A stretch of DNA of 18,300 bases. Source: Kalaharituber pfeilii. Taxonomy: Eukaryota > Ascomycota > Pezizomycetes > Pezizales > Pezizaceae. The stretch spans positions 1 to 18,300 of the forward strand of contig WHUZ01000254.1 of NCBI GenBank assembly GCA_015179045.1. The letters run 5' to 3'. Made by a program: the position numbers and the translations under genes. Below, in pieces: positions 8,590 through 18,300 of the stretch. Below the pieces are notes generated by a model that saw nothing but the letters and a program-made list of their open reading frames with translations, searched no databases and was not told where the DNA came from. Every line of letters starts with the position of its first letter. The stretch's first letter is position 1.

Positions 8590-8712
8590 TGGGTTGCCAA
8601 TAGGCTCCCAAGTATTATCCTCTTCATTGTACCCCTATCAACGGATTCAATATTTAACCTAGCCTTGAACCTTACGACTGTCAACAATATGGTCAATGTC
8701 ATAGTAGAATTC
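8590..8712 (-). other. Chromodomain at the integrase C-terminus
   Basis: Reading on the minus strand gives YYDIDHIVDSRKVQG, VKY, then GYNEEDNTWEPIGN. This matches the chromodomain pattern of an aromatic residue, I-L/V-D-S-R, K.YLV.W.GY and .E.TWEP. Stops replace the central Trp and neighbouring residues. In chromoviruses this domain binds methylated histone H3 and steers integration to heterochromatin, which fits the repeat-rich setting. Confidence 0.85.
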
Positions 8713-11700
8713 TTTGTCATCATCAAGGTCTATATTGTCACCATTGTCTCGGGTTTGAAATAGCTTAAGGAGGCTGACACAGATAACTTTGTGTAGCCAC
8801 ATGCCTTAAGGTAGTTCAAGTTCATATGTATGGTAGCTTACAACTCCCTTCACCTTGTAGGGACTAATATATTTGTTGATAAGTGCCCAGTTATTGCCCG
8901 ACTTGACCTGTAGGTTCCGTCAATCAATTAGTACTTTATCTCCTACTTGGAATTGCCTTGACTTTTTAGTGAAGAGCTTCAACCTCTTATCATTTATTTT
9001 TTTGAGAGTGTTATGTATTTGGTTGTATACTATAGTTATCCTGTCTAGCTAGTCCTCTGCTGCTGATGAGACGAAAGTATGCTTATCTGAAATGTATATT
9101 GTTTTGGAGTTGAATCCATATAGGCTTTCAAAGAGTGTGTAACCATAGGTTGACATTTTTGAGGTATTGTATACATACTCAGCCAGCGGTAGCCAAGTGA
9201 CCCAATGGTTTTACCTATCATGGCAGAAGATATGTAGGTATTACTTGAGAGTTTGTATTGCTCATTCTGACAATCTGTTAGTTTGTGGGTGGTAGGGTGT
9301 GGATAGCCAGAGTTTGATATTAAGGTATTAGTTAATCTCCTTCCAATATGTGGAGGTAAATTGGGGTTCTCAATCTAATATGATGGCCTATGGTAGCCCA
9401 TGATGTCATCAGATGTTGTTAATGAATACTATAGCCTTATCTATAGATATCCAGGTTGTTTTGGCTGGTATGTATCATTAGACCTTAGTAAAGTAGTCCG
9501 TGATAATGAGGATCACATTATAGCCTTCTGAATCTAGTAGTTCTCTAACAAAATCCATAGCTACTTTCTCGAAGGGCTTGATTCCAGTTGGCATTGGTAT
9601 TAATTGGGTTCGATGAGTATGCCGGTCAGCTTTTGCCTTTTGGCATGCTGCAAAACTAGCGACGTATATTTGTGTAGCTTCTTTCCATCCATCCTAGTAG
9701 AAGTTCCTTAATATCATTTCTTAGGTGCAGTGCACCCCCCAATAGCCCACGACTTCTAAGTCATGGTACTGTTTCATGACTGCTAGTCTGTATTCTTCTG
9801 ATACCACTAGGAGACTATTTTTTCTTTTCCAATCCTAGGTATTAATGCCTTCCAACTCTAGGTCCTTCTTAATGAGGTCACCATTAATGAGTAATTGCTC
9901 ATCTTTTAGAAGTTAGATCTCTAGACCTATGGGTTCATTACTAGTTCAATATAATATAGCATCGGCCTTCCCATTATTACTTCCCTTATAGTAGATAATA
10001 GTAAAGTCTAGCTCGCATATCTTCATGTACTAGTTGGCTTGCCGGAAGTTAAGCTTCTGCTTAGTAGTAAAGTATTTGAGGCTCTGGTGATCTGTATACA
10101 TATCGATATATACCTCCTGCAGCCAGGTATACCATTTCTTAAAGCAGTCGATAATTGCCAACAGCTCTTTATTATGAATAAGATAATTTCGTTTAGCTGT
10201 ATTAAGAGCTTATGAGTAGAAGTTGACTGGGTGCAATGTTCTGGTCCTGTTCTTCTCATGGTATTGGGAGAGAATGTCAGCAAGAGCTTGGTTAGATGTA
10301 TCAGTTTCCATAATTATTTCTAGGGTTCTATCCCATGGACGCAATACTGGGATAGATATGAATGCTTGCTTAAGTTCATCGAATGACTGCTGTTATATGT
10401 TATTCTATGAGAATAGTATATTGCCTATGAAAGATGTAAGCAGTTTGGCTCTGGTGCTATAGTTTTTAATAAAGCGGCAGTAATAATTGGTGAAGCCTAG
10501 AAACTTCTGGACTTTCTTTTTCTTGGTTGATGTTGGCCAGTCAGCAATAGTACTAAGCTTACAAGGGTCTATCTTGATCTTCTTCCCATTGATGATATGG
10601 CTAAGGAAGGTTGTTTCTTATATGTGAAATTCGGACTTGGCCAGGTTCATGGCCAGTCCATGATCAAGTAGTAGTTGCAGGATCTGTTCTACAATTCTTT
10701 AGTCTTTGGCTTCAGTCCTTCTGCTATAGATCAAGATATCATCCAAGTACTATACTACCCCATCAACGTTCTTTAAGATTTCGTCCATCATTTCTTAAAA
10801 GCTTGCTGGTACATTGATGAGCCCAAAAGGCATAATGGTATATTTGAACAGACCCCTCTTAGTCTTGAAAGTAGTCTTCTATTCATCACCTGACTTGATT
10901 TGGATGAGGTAGTAGCCGTTCTTAAGGTCTAATTTAGTAAAGTATTTACCGCTATGGGTCTTTTCCAGAAGGTCTGGCATAAGTAGGAGGGGGTAACGGT
11001 TCAGTACTATAATCTTATTAAGTCCTTTATAGTCCATATATAAACGGAGTGAGCCATCCTTTTTTTGGATAAATAATATTGATGCACTAGTAGCAGATCT
11101 TGAATGTCTAATCTTGCTGGTGGGTAGATACTCTTCCAGATACCTCTGCAGGGCTTCATCTTCTTCCCAGGTAGTCTTATATATTGGGCCATTAGGTACT
11201 TGAGTATTAGGGTCATTGAGTAAGATCTTGTGGTCCCAGAATTGGTGGGATGATAGTCTAGCTGCTTGCTCTTCAGAGAACACTTGAGTATAATCTTCAT
11301 AACATTTATATGCATTAATGATTAGTAATATATCATTCTCCTCTAGGGGTTCCTTTTCTAATTCTAAAATAAAAACAGATGGCAGAACGATTTTATTACA
11401 AAGAATAATAAAATCAAGGGAATTATCTACCAAATACCAGTTTTCACAATTAATAGAGAAACCTTTTCTTCCTAGCCAAGATAATTTTAAGAGAACTTCT
11501 CTGTCACCAATATCCAAGTACTCTATATCAAAATTAAATACAGTACCAGAGATTACATTATCTAATTTACTCTAAATGCCAGAAAATACAAATGTAGTAT
11601 TCAAAACCTTTATTCCTCCTTCCAAGAAGCTTCCATCCCCCTAGCATATGTTTATGAGTCTTGCCTGATCTTTCCAACCCAATTTCCTTCCTAGAGATAA

Positions 11701-11800
11701 AGAAACAATAGAAGCAGAAGTACCACAATTGATAAGTGCTCGAATCTTAATGCTAGATAGCTAAAAGAGAATATCCGTAGTAAGGAGAGGTATGTGTTTC
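8590..11800 (-). pseudogene. pol: gypsy copy 2 pol: protease, RT, RNase H, integrase, chromodomain (broken)
   Basis: Protease: the active-site box reads INCGTS at 11716-11733, so the catalytic Asp is replaced by Asn. RT: ILFIQKKDGSLRLYMDYKGLNKI-like text near 11030-11090, FTKLDLKNGYY with its catalytic Asp at 10927-10929, and YLDD at 10738-10749. RNase H: NKELLAI with the catalytic Glu, and YTDHQ with Asp at 10090-10092. Integrase: Asp at 9553-9555 (MDFV), Asp at 9373-9375 and Glu at 9265-9267, with exactly 35 codons between the last two (DD35E). The C-terminal GPY/F-like SPY lies at 8857-8865. Chromodomain: 8590-8712. The longest uninterrupted piece is 212 codons (10879-11517), ending at a TAG where the family has Trp. 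All catalytic boxes except the protease's are legible, but stops make the polyprotein untranslatable. Confidence 0.93.
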
Positions 11801-11989
11801 GAAGACTACCTAATAGTGTGTTAAGAGTCTCCTATTCATTTTCTGACTCATTGTGTACTGACTCTCCTTCGGAATTGAGTTCAGTTATTTGCAGGTGACC
11901 CTTATCTGTATGCTGCCACTTGCAGAGTTTCTCGATTCGCTCCTCCAGTGCCTTAATAGCTCCTTATTTTTTCTTAATAGGAGCTTTTC

Positions 11990-13450
11990 TGTCCTTCTTT
12001 CCTGGCTCTTCCTTATATGTCCAGCCCATAAAACATTCATAGGCCTTGTGATTAGAGGCACCGCATTTTGTGCAGTGCCCTTTCTTAGACTGTTCATCCT
12101 TTACCTGAGAGGGAATGAAGTTATGGTTCTTAGGGTTTTTCACTGTGTACCTCTTGGCCGATTGGGTGAGGCAATGGGAGGATGCTAGAGTAGTTGAGCT
12201 GAGTTGGGAATGCTTATTAGTAGCAGACTTTTGGGAGGAGGAGTAAGAGGTCTTAAAGACATAGGTGGCAATAGATATAGCTTTTTCCTTCTATAGAGAC
12301 CAGTTAGTCATAGTCTCTGAGTGCTCTGTCATATGGTTTGCAATTATAGTATCGATATTTTTTATGACGAAGCCAATTAGGACCTCATCTTCTAAGCCTG
12401 CCGAGAAGTTCTATTTATCAATATTGGTAAGGTAGGAGTGGATATCCTTCACTTGGTGAGTATTCTAAATCTTTCAAGTCTTTTTGGCTTTCTTTTGTTT
12501 GTCTTAGTATTGTCTCTTGAATTGCTCAACGCATTACAGCCAGGTCCATTCTACATTATAATGGCACCTCCACCATGTCTTTGCAGACTCTTCCAAGTAA
12601 TAGGAAATTATCCTGTTCTTAGTTCTATAATTCTCAATATTATATACCTTAAAATACTCCTCCATTGAGAAGAGGAAGTCTTCCAGTTCTTCGGGCTTTC
12701 TAGCAAATAATTTTGGCTACTTTACCTTAGGTAGAAGTGAGCGGGACCTTTTATGGGACTGGTAATGGTAGCAGCAAGACTCTGAGTAGCTGCATGAGGG
12801 TTTCTGACCTCAGTTATTTAGTGGTAGTGGAGGGTTCTGCTATTGCTGTAGGACTGTAGTGACCTACTGGGTTAATGCATTCATCTGAGTAATTACTGTA
12901 GTTAGTTGTATTCCTATTTTCTATAACATTACTGCCCTGAGCATTTCTAATCCATCATTCTAGACTTAAGCTTTAGCCTCGAATCATTTGTCTACTAGGT
13001 CAGTAAGAGTCTCGAAATTGATATTTACTAGCTCCTTAAAGTCTGTGATATCTTATTACCTAGTGTGTAACTATTCATTTTGGAGGTTGGCTATATCAGT
13101 CATTACTATTTCGGTACTAGATTTCACCTGCTCTGTTTTTTATTCTAAGCTTCCCTTTGCACAGCTTGCCTCTTCTACAAATGCTTTCATGAACTGGCTA
13201 CTGGGCCTTGATAGGGAGGGGTGTGCTCATTGCTTTCTTTTGGATACCTTCAGTGATGCTATGGATTTGCCTTATAGAAATACTTCTGATAGCAGAGAGC
13301 TCACACATAGGGCGTGTGGGGGTGGTTGTATAAATGTAGGGAGGCGTGCTACTTATGGCAGTCCCATTGGTAGGAACTGCTCTTGTACAATGTATTGACT
13401 TGGAAGCGAATCCCATCCTTCAATCTGGCATAAGGCTGTATATAAAATTT
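11990..13450 (-). pseudogene. gag: gypsy copy 2 gag with nucleocapsid zinc knuckle (broken)
   Basis: The capsid part, a Retrotrans_gag-like domain, is readable at about 12380-12720: KPEELEDFLFSMEEYF, then ESAKTWW with the paired Trp at 12570-12575, then WTWL.CVEQFK. A CX2CX4HX4C zinc knuckle follows at 12033-12074 (CTKCGASNHKAYEC), with all four metal ligands intact, and then a Lys-rich tail with a TAA. The N-terminal part (about 12720-13450) is low in recognisable features and full of stops, so the true start is not certain. Gag forms the particle and binds the element RNA. I cannot tell whether gag and pol were one frame or two. Confidence 0.85.
12033..12074 (-). other. CCHC zinc knuckle of gag
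   Basis: The minus strand encodes C-T-K-C-G-A-S-N-H-K-A-Y-E-C, the exact spacing CX2CX4HX4C of retroelement nucleocapsid proteins. It is one of the few motifs in this element with no damaged key residue. Copy 1 lacks the corresponding region. Confidence 0.9.
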
Positions 13451-13677
13451 ACTATGGTTGGTCATCTTTAGACATTAAGACATCTTCCCCATCGTCGGTA
13501 AGGAGGGGCTGTGCGGTTTCTACAGATTCTACCTCCTCAGAGGTGTGCCTACTTTCTGACTCCTGAGGTACATACTGAGAGCGATTGGAGTATTGGAAGA
13601 GTCAGGAGAGCGATTATTAAGGCTCCATTGCTTATCGGGTGTAGAAAAGAAAGAAAAAAGTAGTAACAGTGGTATAA
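13451..13677 (-). other. 5' leader of gypsy copy 2 with primer-site region
   Basis: Untranslated sequence between LTR C and gag. Next to the LTR the minus strand reads TTATACCACTGTTACTA, the RIP-mutated counterpart of TTACACCACTCG in copy 1. No TGG-type tRNA primer complement is visible. Confidence 0.5.
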
Positions 13678-14180
13678 TATTAGTGTAGGCATCGCTGGGC
13701 TCGCGAGAATGGCACTGAGGTAACTACGGTTCCATGAAGGTAGTGAAGTGGATGGCCAAAGGTTACATGAGAGCATTAAGTGAGAGTTCAACTTAGAATA
13801 CTGCTAGTGTCTTGATTTCTTCTAGCTATCTATTCGGCCTATTTATATAGACTTTTCGGCCATCAATATGATATAATAATGACATAATAAATATACATAA
13901 GACTACATAGATAAGAAAATATAGTAGAAACATGTATTAGAAGTAGTGGTAGCAGCAACTAATACTTGTATATATATTAGTATTAATTATTGAGCAATAT
14001 GCAGTACTGTCATATAACTTACTGCTTGACATACACTTTATTAGCTACCCGCTAGTTTATGGGCCCGAAGTGAATCCCCACATTGCCTAGTAGGGATTAG
14101 TCATATCTTTAGCATATGCCTTACAGCAATTTGAGCAGGGGTTCCAGGTATTTCCTATAAGCCTTACCTTAGCTATAACA
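13678..14180 (-). repeat. LTR C: 5' LTR of gypsy copy 2 (503 bp)
   Basis: On the plus strand it runs from 'tattag' (ancestral tgttag) to 'tataaca'. It has the same length as LTR B and the same internal landmarks, including the TATA box and the 'gagttcaacttagaa' block. Confidence 0.93.
13841..13849 (-). promoter_or_regulatory. TATA box of LTR C
   Basis: The minus strand reads TATATAAAT, conserved in all three LTRs. As part of the 5' LTR this would be the element's own promoter, with the transcript starting some tens of bases further left. Confidence 0.6.
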
Positions 14181-14461
14181 GCATACAGCTTATATTACTT
14201 TATCTTTTCTTTGTAAAACTATATAAGTTTATTGCCTATATCTATGGCTACTATTTGAGTATAGTCATCATACTTTCTGTGTATATAGTTTGCAGAAACC
14301 CACATTCACTTAATACCATAGAGTCATTCTACTCCTTTCCTCATTTCTTTCCTTTGTACCTCTACTCTATTGCTACTATTATTTGCACTATTATCTTTCT
14401 CTATAGCCCTTGCCCCACTATCCTTATTCTTCTGCTACATATTATATTACCCTCTCATAGG
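14181..14461. other. Unassigned sequence between LTR C and the right transposase fragment
   Basis: It does not match the transposase C-terminus or the 33-bp array that should lie here if the gypsy element had simply inserted into one Plavaka copy. The plus strand is pyrimidine-rich. A 72-codon open stretch (14255-14473) is hydrophobic and low-complexity, with no support as a gene. Confidence 0.5.
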
Positions 14462-16678
14462 TCACGTTGTTAAAGTTGAAGCTAGCTTTTCCCCTAAAAG
14501 GTCCTCAACCAATAACTAATACTCTAAGTGGTGCTCCTTCCTCAACTGCTCTTATTGTGACATAGTATATCACTTAAAGGCTTCTGTAAGATAATAATCT
14601 AATATAAGTTGTTGTTTTACTTTTCTAGCCTTGTTCTGTACTTCTTCTCTAGTATGGCAAGTGAGAAAGATATCTTTGTGCTTATAAAAGTTTTACAAAT
14701 ACTTCTCTATATATGCAATAGTGAATACAATATAACTTCTATACTATACTATTAATATAAAATATATTAAATATCTGATACAGGAAATTACTTTATTAAA
14801 GTCTTATTTTTGTCCTCCTATTAACTATAGTTGATTGGCTGTCTAATATAAAGGAGTAGCAAAAGCATCTAATATAACCTTTCTAATCTACTATATTTCC
14901 TTACTAGACTACTGGGAGATATATTTATAAGTCTCTCTAGAGGGATAAAATGTAGAGTAAATAGGCAATCTCTTCCATATATAATCAAATAGGACTAGGC
15001 AGTTATGGTTTTCAAGAAATACTTAAATCTACTTCATTATATAATCAGTACTAATGATACTAAGCAATAGGTGGTAGAAGATATCACCTAAAACAAGCTT
15101 GTATAGGATAATATTCAGGAGTAATTATAATGCATTTTTTATATACTTTATACTATGGGATAGAAGATCTTTTTTGTCAGATTTGTAATAAGTAGTAGTG
15201 TAGGCTTTGTAGTCTCATTTAGGGTATTCATAGCCAGCTTTAGGTAGTTCAACTAAGTGTTTTTTTAGCAAACTACAAATTATGCATAGATTTGACTTTA
15301 TGTTATATATGATGCAGTTTTCAGAATAATTAGTAAGCTATTCAGAAATATAAAAGATATAAAATTAGACTTGCTTATTAGGATATACTATTTCAATTCC
15401 TTCACAGCATGCAAAATTAGATAGTAGCTTCAGTATATAATCTAATAATTTGTAGATAATATCTAACAACTCTTACTTTTAAGTATCAATGGAATATTCA
15501 GCAATACTAGAAATCTTTTAAATAAAATTAGCAGAAGAGGTAGGGGAATTCAAGTATTTATTAAGGGCATATTTCAGACTTAAGATATGATTCTGCTTAT
15601 ACTAAGATAAAGGAGCTACAGCTTTTTACTACCAGAAAAGTTAGTAAGGTATATTATATTAGAGGTAAGAAGAATTAGAACAAGTGGTAATCCAATCAGT
15701 AATGTAAGCTATATGACTCTATAAGTAAGATATGTAATAAGTAAAGTATACTTATATTACTTATATATCCCACCACCAATATGTAGTATGTATCTAATGG
15801 TAAATCTACTTGCCTTTACTGTCTGTCTCTTTTAGTAGACTCTATACCATGTTTTCTACATAGGCTCTCTGACATAAGAGATACTGCATATATTGTAATA
15901 GAGTATAATAGTAGAATTGAGTTTTTAGTTCTAGTCAGTATTTTATGATTCTCTTAGTCTACTGCAGTTCAGAAGCCATTAAATCCAGAAGTTTATTTAA
16001 AGTGTGACTTGAGTAAAAAGACTCGGAAACTCTATATATCAGGTCATTCTCTGCTATCGCTACCATTATTCTATCTTTAAAGAATTCATTAATGCAAAAT
16101 CTGGAAATCCTAGATATTTGAAAGAACTGAGCAAGCTTGTAGTCTAAAATATTTATAAAGGGTTAAAAAATATTAGAGGAGGTATTTTAGAGGTAATAAA
16201 ATATATACTAGTATAATAGAACTTTGGCTTTATATTCAGAAGAAAAGAGGAGTATTCTTTTATAAATCTTAATAGAAGGGAAAGTAAAAGTCCACCTTAC
16301 AGAGTTGGAGAATATATTCTCCAAGTTATTTCTCTTATTAATAGGGAAGAGATTGTTGAAGTAAATGTCCTTAAAATCTGAGCTATCATCTATGAAAGTT
16401 TCAGAATTGTGGAGTTTAAAGTTGGAATAGACTGAATAGATTTATTGAATTACATATTCTAGTCTGTTTTTATCCTTGTTATCTCTTTTCTAGAGTTTGG
16501 TATTTTGAGATGAACTCAGAGCATTAAAATACTATCGCTTGCATATAAAGATATTTATTTACTCAGATGTGGGCTTTTATCTGTATTCAGAATATTTCTT
16601 ATATAAGTATTTTATATAAGCATCAGTATAGCTATAAAGTTTAGAACAATATAGACAATAGGTTTTAGTAGTATTCAT
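14462..16678 (-). pseudogene. Plavaka-type transposase, N-terminal and central part (broken)
   Basis: A start at 16676-16678 opens MNTTKTYCLYCSKLY, a C2H2-type finger with Cys pair C-x2-C intact (16646-16657) and its His residues apparently changed to Tyr (CAT to TAT). Then come INEFFKDRIMVAIAEN and YTLLQYMQYLL. The group's hallmark follows: an IHTTYWWWDI block with the triple Trp at 15770-15778, followed by a stop where the family has Gln. Next is a region like SEWLTNYSENC....C..C (family D/E-W..dYPEqc.l......CP.C), then KYISQWSSKEIRQI-type text and an IEKYL.NFYKHKDIF block near the end. Frameshifts occur around 15450-15700 and stops are frequent. At about 730 codons plus the 240 in the left copy, the sum is a normal length for this family (about 900-1000 residues). 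The transposase would mobilise the element by cut and paste. It is dead here. Confidence 0.75.
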
Positions 16679-16784
16679 TTCTAGATAAAGAGTTTAGTTA
16701 AGGGAGCTATAATAGAAGGTAAAAGACCTATACTATTAAGTAGTAAATTTTTTACATTAGTTGTAGAATTTGTATACCAAGTAC

Positions 16785-17065
16785 TTTACGAGAGTGTGAG
16801 TTGAAGTTTCCAAAAGATTAAAGTAGAAAGCTATAATCTTTTTTTTTTTAGAAAAATTAAGCATAAGAAATTAGTAGAAAATCTGTTCTTATACCTAAAC
16901 TACCTGGCTTAGTACAAGCTTTAAAGAGGTAGTACATAATTAGTAGGCAAGCTTTACTGAGATTAGAACCTGATATAGTATCTAAACTACCTGGGCCTAG
17001 TTCCAAGATTAGTATATATATATTAGGGGTAAATCCTAGTATTCTAGTCCTAATCCGAGTCTGAC
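16785..17065 (-). repeat. Family-specific upstream segment, inverted partner of 6075-6338
   Basis: It lies about 110 bp upstream of the transposase start. A frame (16857-17081, minus) stays open and ends GIRTDFLLISYA-stop. The same frame in the left copy ends GMRTDFLLISYT-stop at the homologous point. Inside it the words 'ctaaactacctgg' (twice) form a diverged internal repeat giving PGSL in the protein. The role is unknown. Confidence 0.88.
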
Positions 17066-17992
17066 TATTAAGGTTTCTCAAATACTAACTCAGAGATAAT
17101 ACTCAATAAGTTATAGAGATAGTTTTTTGGGTTGTCTCTAGATATCCTAAAAACTCTTCTTCTGAGGACTCTGGTACTAATAGGGGAACCAAAGAGTTTT
17201 TTATTTTATCTCTTACTGCTGATAAGATTAGTTTTATTATCTTTCTTTGTTTTGCTGAGATTCTTTTTTCTAGAATTGTTTGTCCACTTATATTTCTTTT
17301 GTACTTAAGAAAAGAAGAAGGAAAAAGATTAAAGAGTTTTCTCTATCTGATTTACCACCTCCTTATATTTTGACTATTGAAAAAGTTACTTAGTACTCCT
17401 GTTAGAATTCATATGAGTCTTTAAACAGATGAGTCCCTTTTAGAGTTTAGAATAAGTTCTTAGTTGAGGAGTATAGAATAGTACTTTGTGGTTGGTAAAG
17501 TGTTGTTTTCTCTTGACTTATATATTAAATAAATTCAATTTTTGCCCTACTATCTGTTAAGTAATTCTCAAGAATTTGTCCTTTTGCCTAATTGTCTTTG
17601 AATTTAAATAATACTTAAAGTATTCTTTGTTGGCAGTAAGGTAAGGTTCCCAATAGCTTTATTGAATAGATGCCTATTAATGTATTTAAACTACAGACTG
17701 TAGAGAATAATAAAGGACTTCTCTTAGGAATACAATTACTATAAAATCTATAACTATTCACTAGTGAAGTGGAGGAGAGATAAGTCTAATTGCTTTGAAT
17801 TGTATCCTATCTATACTAAAACTATCTAACTTAGATAGATTCAGAATTCTCAGAGTGAGGTTATTACCTATATGCTTTGAATGAATAACTTTAAAGTTCT
17901 AATCTTGCAGGCAACTAAAGAGCCTTAAATATGTACTGCTAAACTCTGTTCTCCATACTAAATACATAATGGTTGCTATAAGTTAATATCTT
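17066..17992. other. AT-rich sequence, no recognisable gene
   Basis: No frame of meaningful length and no recognised motif on either strand. The minus strand has short charged runs (for example SKTIRQKDKF near 17570) that may be another decayed gene. It does not match the region left of 6075, so it is not shared between the two Plavaka copies. Confidence 0.5.
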
Positions 17993-18082
17993 TGACTCAC
18001 TACATGATTTCTTTAAGTCACCTTTTGACTTATTCCTCTTAAGTCACTAATTAACTCTTATATTGAGTCACTAGTTGACTCA
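17993..18082. repeat. Cluster of GAGTCA/TGACTC-like motifs
   Basis: Within 90 bp there are seven related hexamers (tgactca, aagtca, tgactt, aagtca, taactc, gagtca, tgactc). They include the perfect arms GAGTCA-CTAGT-TGACTC at 18065-18081. The same motif density appears at 6350-6640 beside the left Plavaka copy, which suggests subterminal transposase-binding repeats of this family or a related one. Confidence 0.55.
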
Positions 18083-18300
18083 TCATAGTAGTCTAAGTAT
18101 AATAGTACTAAAGATAATATCTTTAAAGATAGCATATCTTAGAATAAACAAACTATAAATATCAAATTGATAAAATTAGAAATAAGTATAGCCAAGTTTG
18201 TAGGCCTCTACTACACTTTGTTTCAAAGTATAAGGTATAGTACCCAACTCTACAAGGACCTCAAAACATTACATAATTTGTTAGTAATACATGATTAGTA
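18083..18300. other. AT-rich end of window
   Basis: Nothing recognisable apart from a 14-bp perfect palindrome, TATCTTTAAAGATA, at 18118-18131. Confidence 0.5.

Larger units (their letters stand above)
7670..14180 (-). mobile_element. Ty3/gypsy chromovirus-type retrotransposon, copy 2 (full structure, inactivated)
   Basis: Two aligned 503-bp LTRs (7670-8172 and 13678-14180) flank 5505 bp. In coding order on the minus strand: 5' LTR, leader, gag with zinc knuckle, protease, RT, RNase H, integrase, chromodomain, polypurine tract, 3' LTR. The order RT-RNase H-integrase defines Ty3/gypsy and the terminal chromodomain places it among chromoviruses. Each domain is crossed by stops of RIP type. The two LTRs differ at very roughly 15% of positions by eye, mostly transitions, so divergence cannot be read as age. 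Flanks are gcagg (left) and gcata (right), so no clean 5-bp target duplication is visible. Confidence 0.95.
14462..17065 (-). mobile_element. Plavaka-type DNA transposon, right copy (truncated, minus orientation)
   Basis: In coding order: the shared upstream segment (17065-16785), a short gap, then the transposase start and about 730 codons, ending at a stop at 14462-14464 shortly after the overlap with the left copy. The C-terminal domain and the 3' end are missing. The outer element end may lie further right, in or beyond 17066-18082, but no terminal inverted repeat was found. Confidence 0.72.

Noticed and set aside
11885..12188. Frames at 11885-12097 (minus) and 11889-12188 (plus) as genes
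   Set aside because: Both are shadows of the gag zinc-knuckle region, which is read in another minus frame.
12988..13398. 136-codon plus-strand frame
   Set aside because: It lies antisense to the gag N-terminal region of copy 2, has no recognisable domain and is not conserved in copy 1.
13660..13677. tRNA-type primer binding site beside LTR C
   Set aside because: The coding strand next to the LTR does not begin with TGG in either copy, so no tRNA 3' end can be matched.
14181..14185. gcata as a target duplication with gcata at 7675-7679
   Set aside because: The left copy of the word lies inside LTR B once the border is set at TGTTAG (7670) by comparison with LTR A. The true left flank is gcagg, matching at only three of five positions.
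14255..14473. 72-codon hydrophobic plus-strand frame
   Set aside because: Pyrimidine-rich low-complexity DNA yields such frames by chance. It overlaps the end of the transposase fragment on the other strand.
6075..17065. 6075-6338 and 16785-17065 as terminal inverted repeats of one 11-kb element
   Set aside because: The transposase C-terminus near the left end is on the plus strand while the N-terminal part is on the minus strand. In the right copy the segment sits next to the start codon, so it is an upstream region of two opposed copies.

Overview
The window looks like a transposon graveyard in the genome of a filamentous fungus, probably an ascomycete (Pezizomycotina). The sequence is AT-rich and TpA-rich. 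No intact host gene is visible. Every recognisable coding region is riddled with stop codons, which sit where the protein families have Gln, Trp or Arg (CAG/CAA to TAG/TAA, TGG to TAG/TGA, CGA to TGA). Together with mostly transition differences between repeat copies, this is the pattern expected of repeat-induced point mutation (RIP). The organism assignment is inference from element types and mutation pattern; no host marker gene is present.

Layout. (1) 1-4131, minus strand: the 5' part of a rearranged Ty3/gypsy LTR retrotransposon (copy 1), whose other end lies beyond the left edge. It carries a roughly 600-bp insertion with a 24-bp minisatellite, two further locally expanded repeats, a scrambled gag and its 5' LTR (3657-4131). 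(2) 4132-6074: AT-rich sequence without recognisable genes, with diverged direct repeats and a microsatellite. (3) 6075-7669, plus strand: a truncated copy of a Plavaka-type (CACTA-related) DNA transposon, holding an upstream family-specific segment and the C-terminal quarter of the transposase, which runs in frame into an 11-residue tandem repeat. (4) 7670-14180, minus strand: a structurally near-complete Ty3/gypsy chromovirus (copy 2) with two 503-bp LTRs, polypurine tract, gag with nucleocapsid zinc knuckle, protease, reverse transcriptase, RNase H, DD35E integrase and a C-terminal chromodomain, all inactivated. (5) 14181-17065, minus strand: a second Plavaka copy with about 730 codons of the N-terminal and central transposase, and the same upstream segment as region 3 in inverted orientation. 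(6) 17066-18300: AT-rich sequence with a cluster of GAGTCA-like motifs and no recognisable gene.

How the parts relate. The two gypsy copies belong to one family; the three LTRs (A, B, C) align over their length and share a TATA box. The two Plavaka fragments are complementary: the right one has the front of the transposase and the left one the back, overlapping by about 38 bp. They lie in opposite orientation, with the gypsy copy between them and no clear target-site duplication. This points to ectopic rearrangement rather than a clean nested insertion. The items most worth a second look are the in-frame transposase tail repeat, the possible self-priming signal of the retrotransposon, the minisatellite-bearing insertion, and a small conserved frame in the Plavaka upstream segment. 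I see no evidence for a novel functional system such as a defence locus, biosynthetic cluster or CRISPR array.
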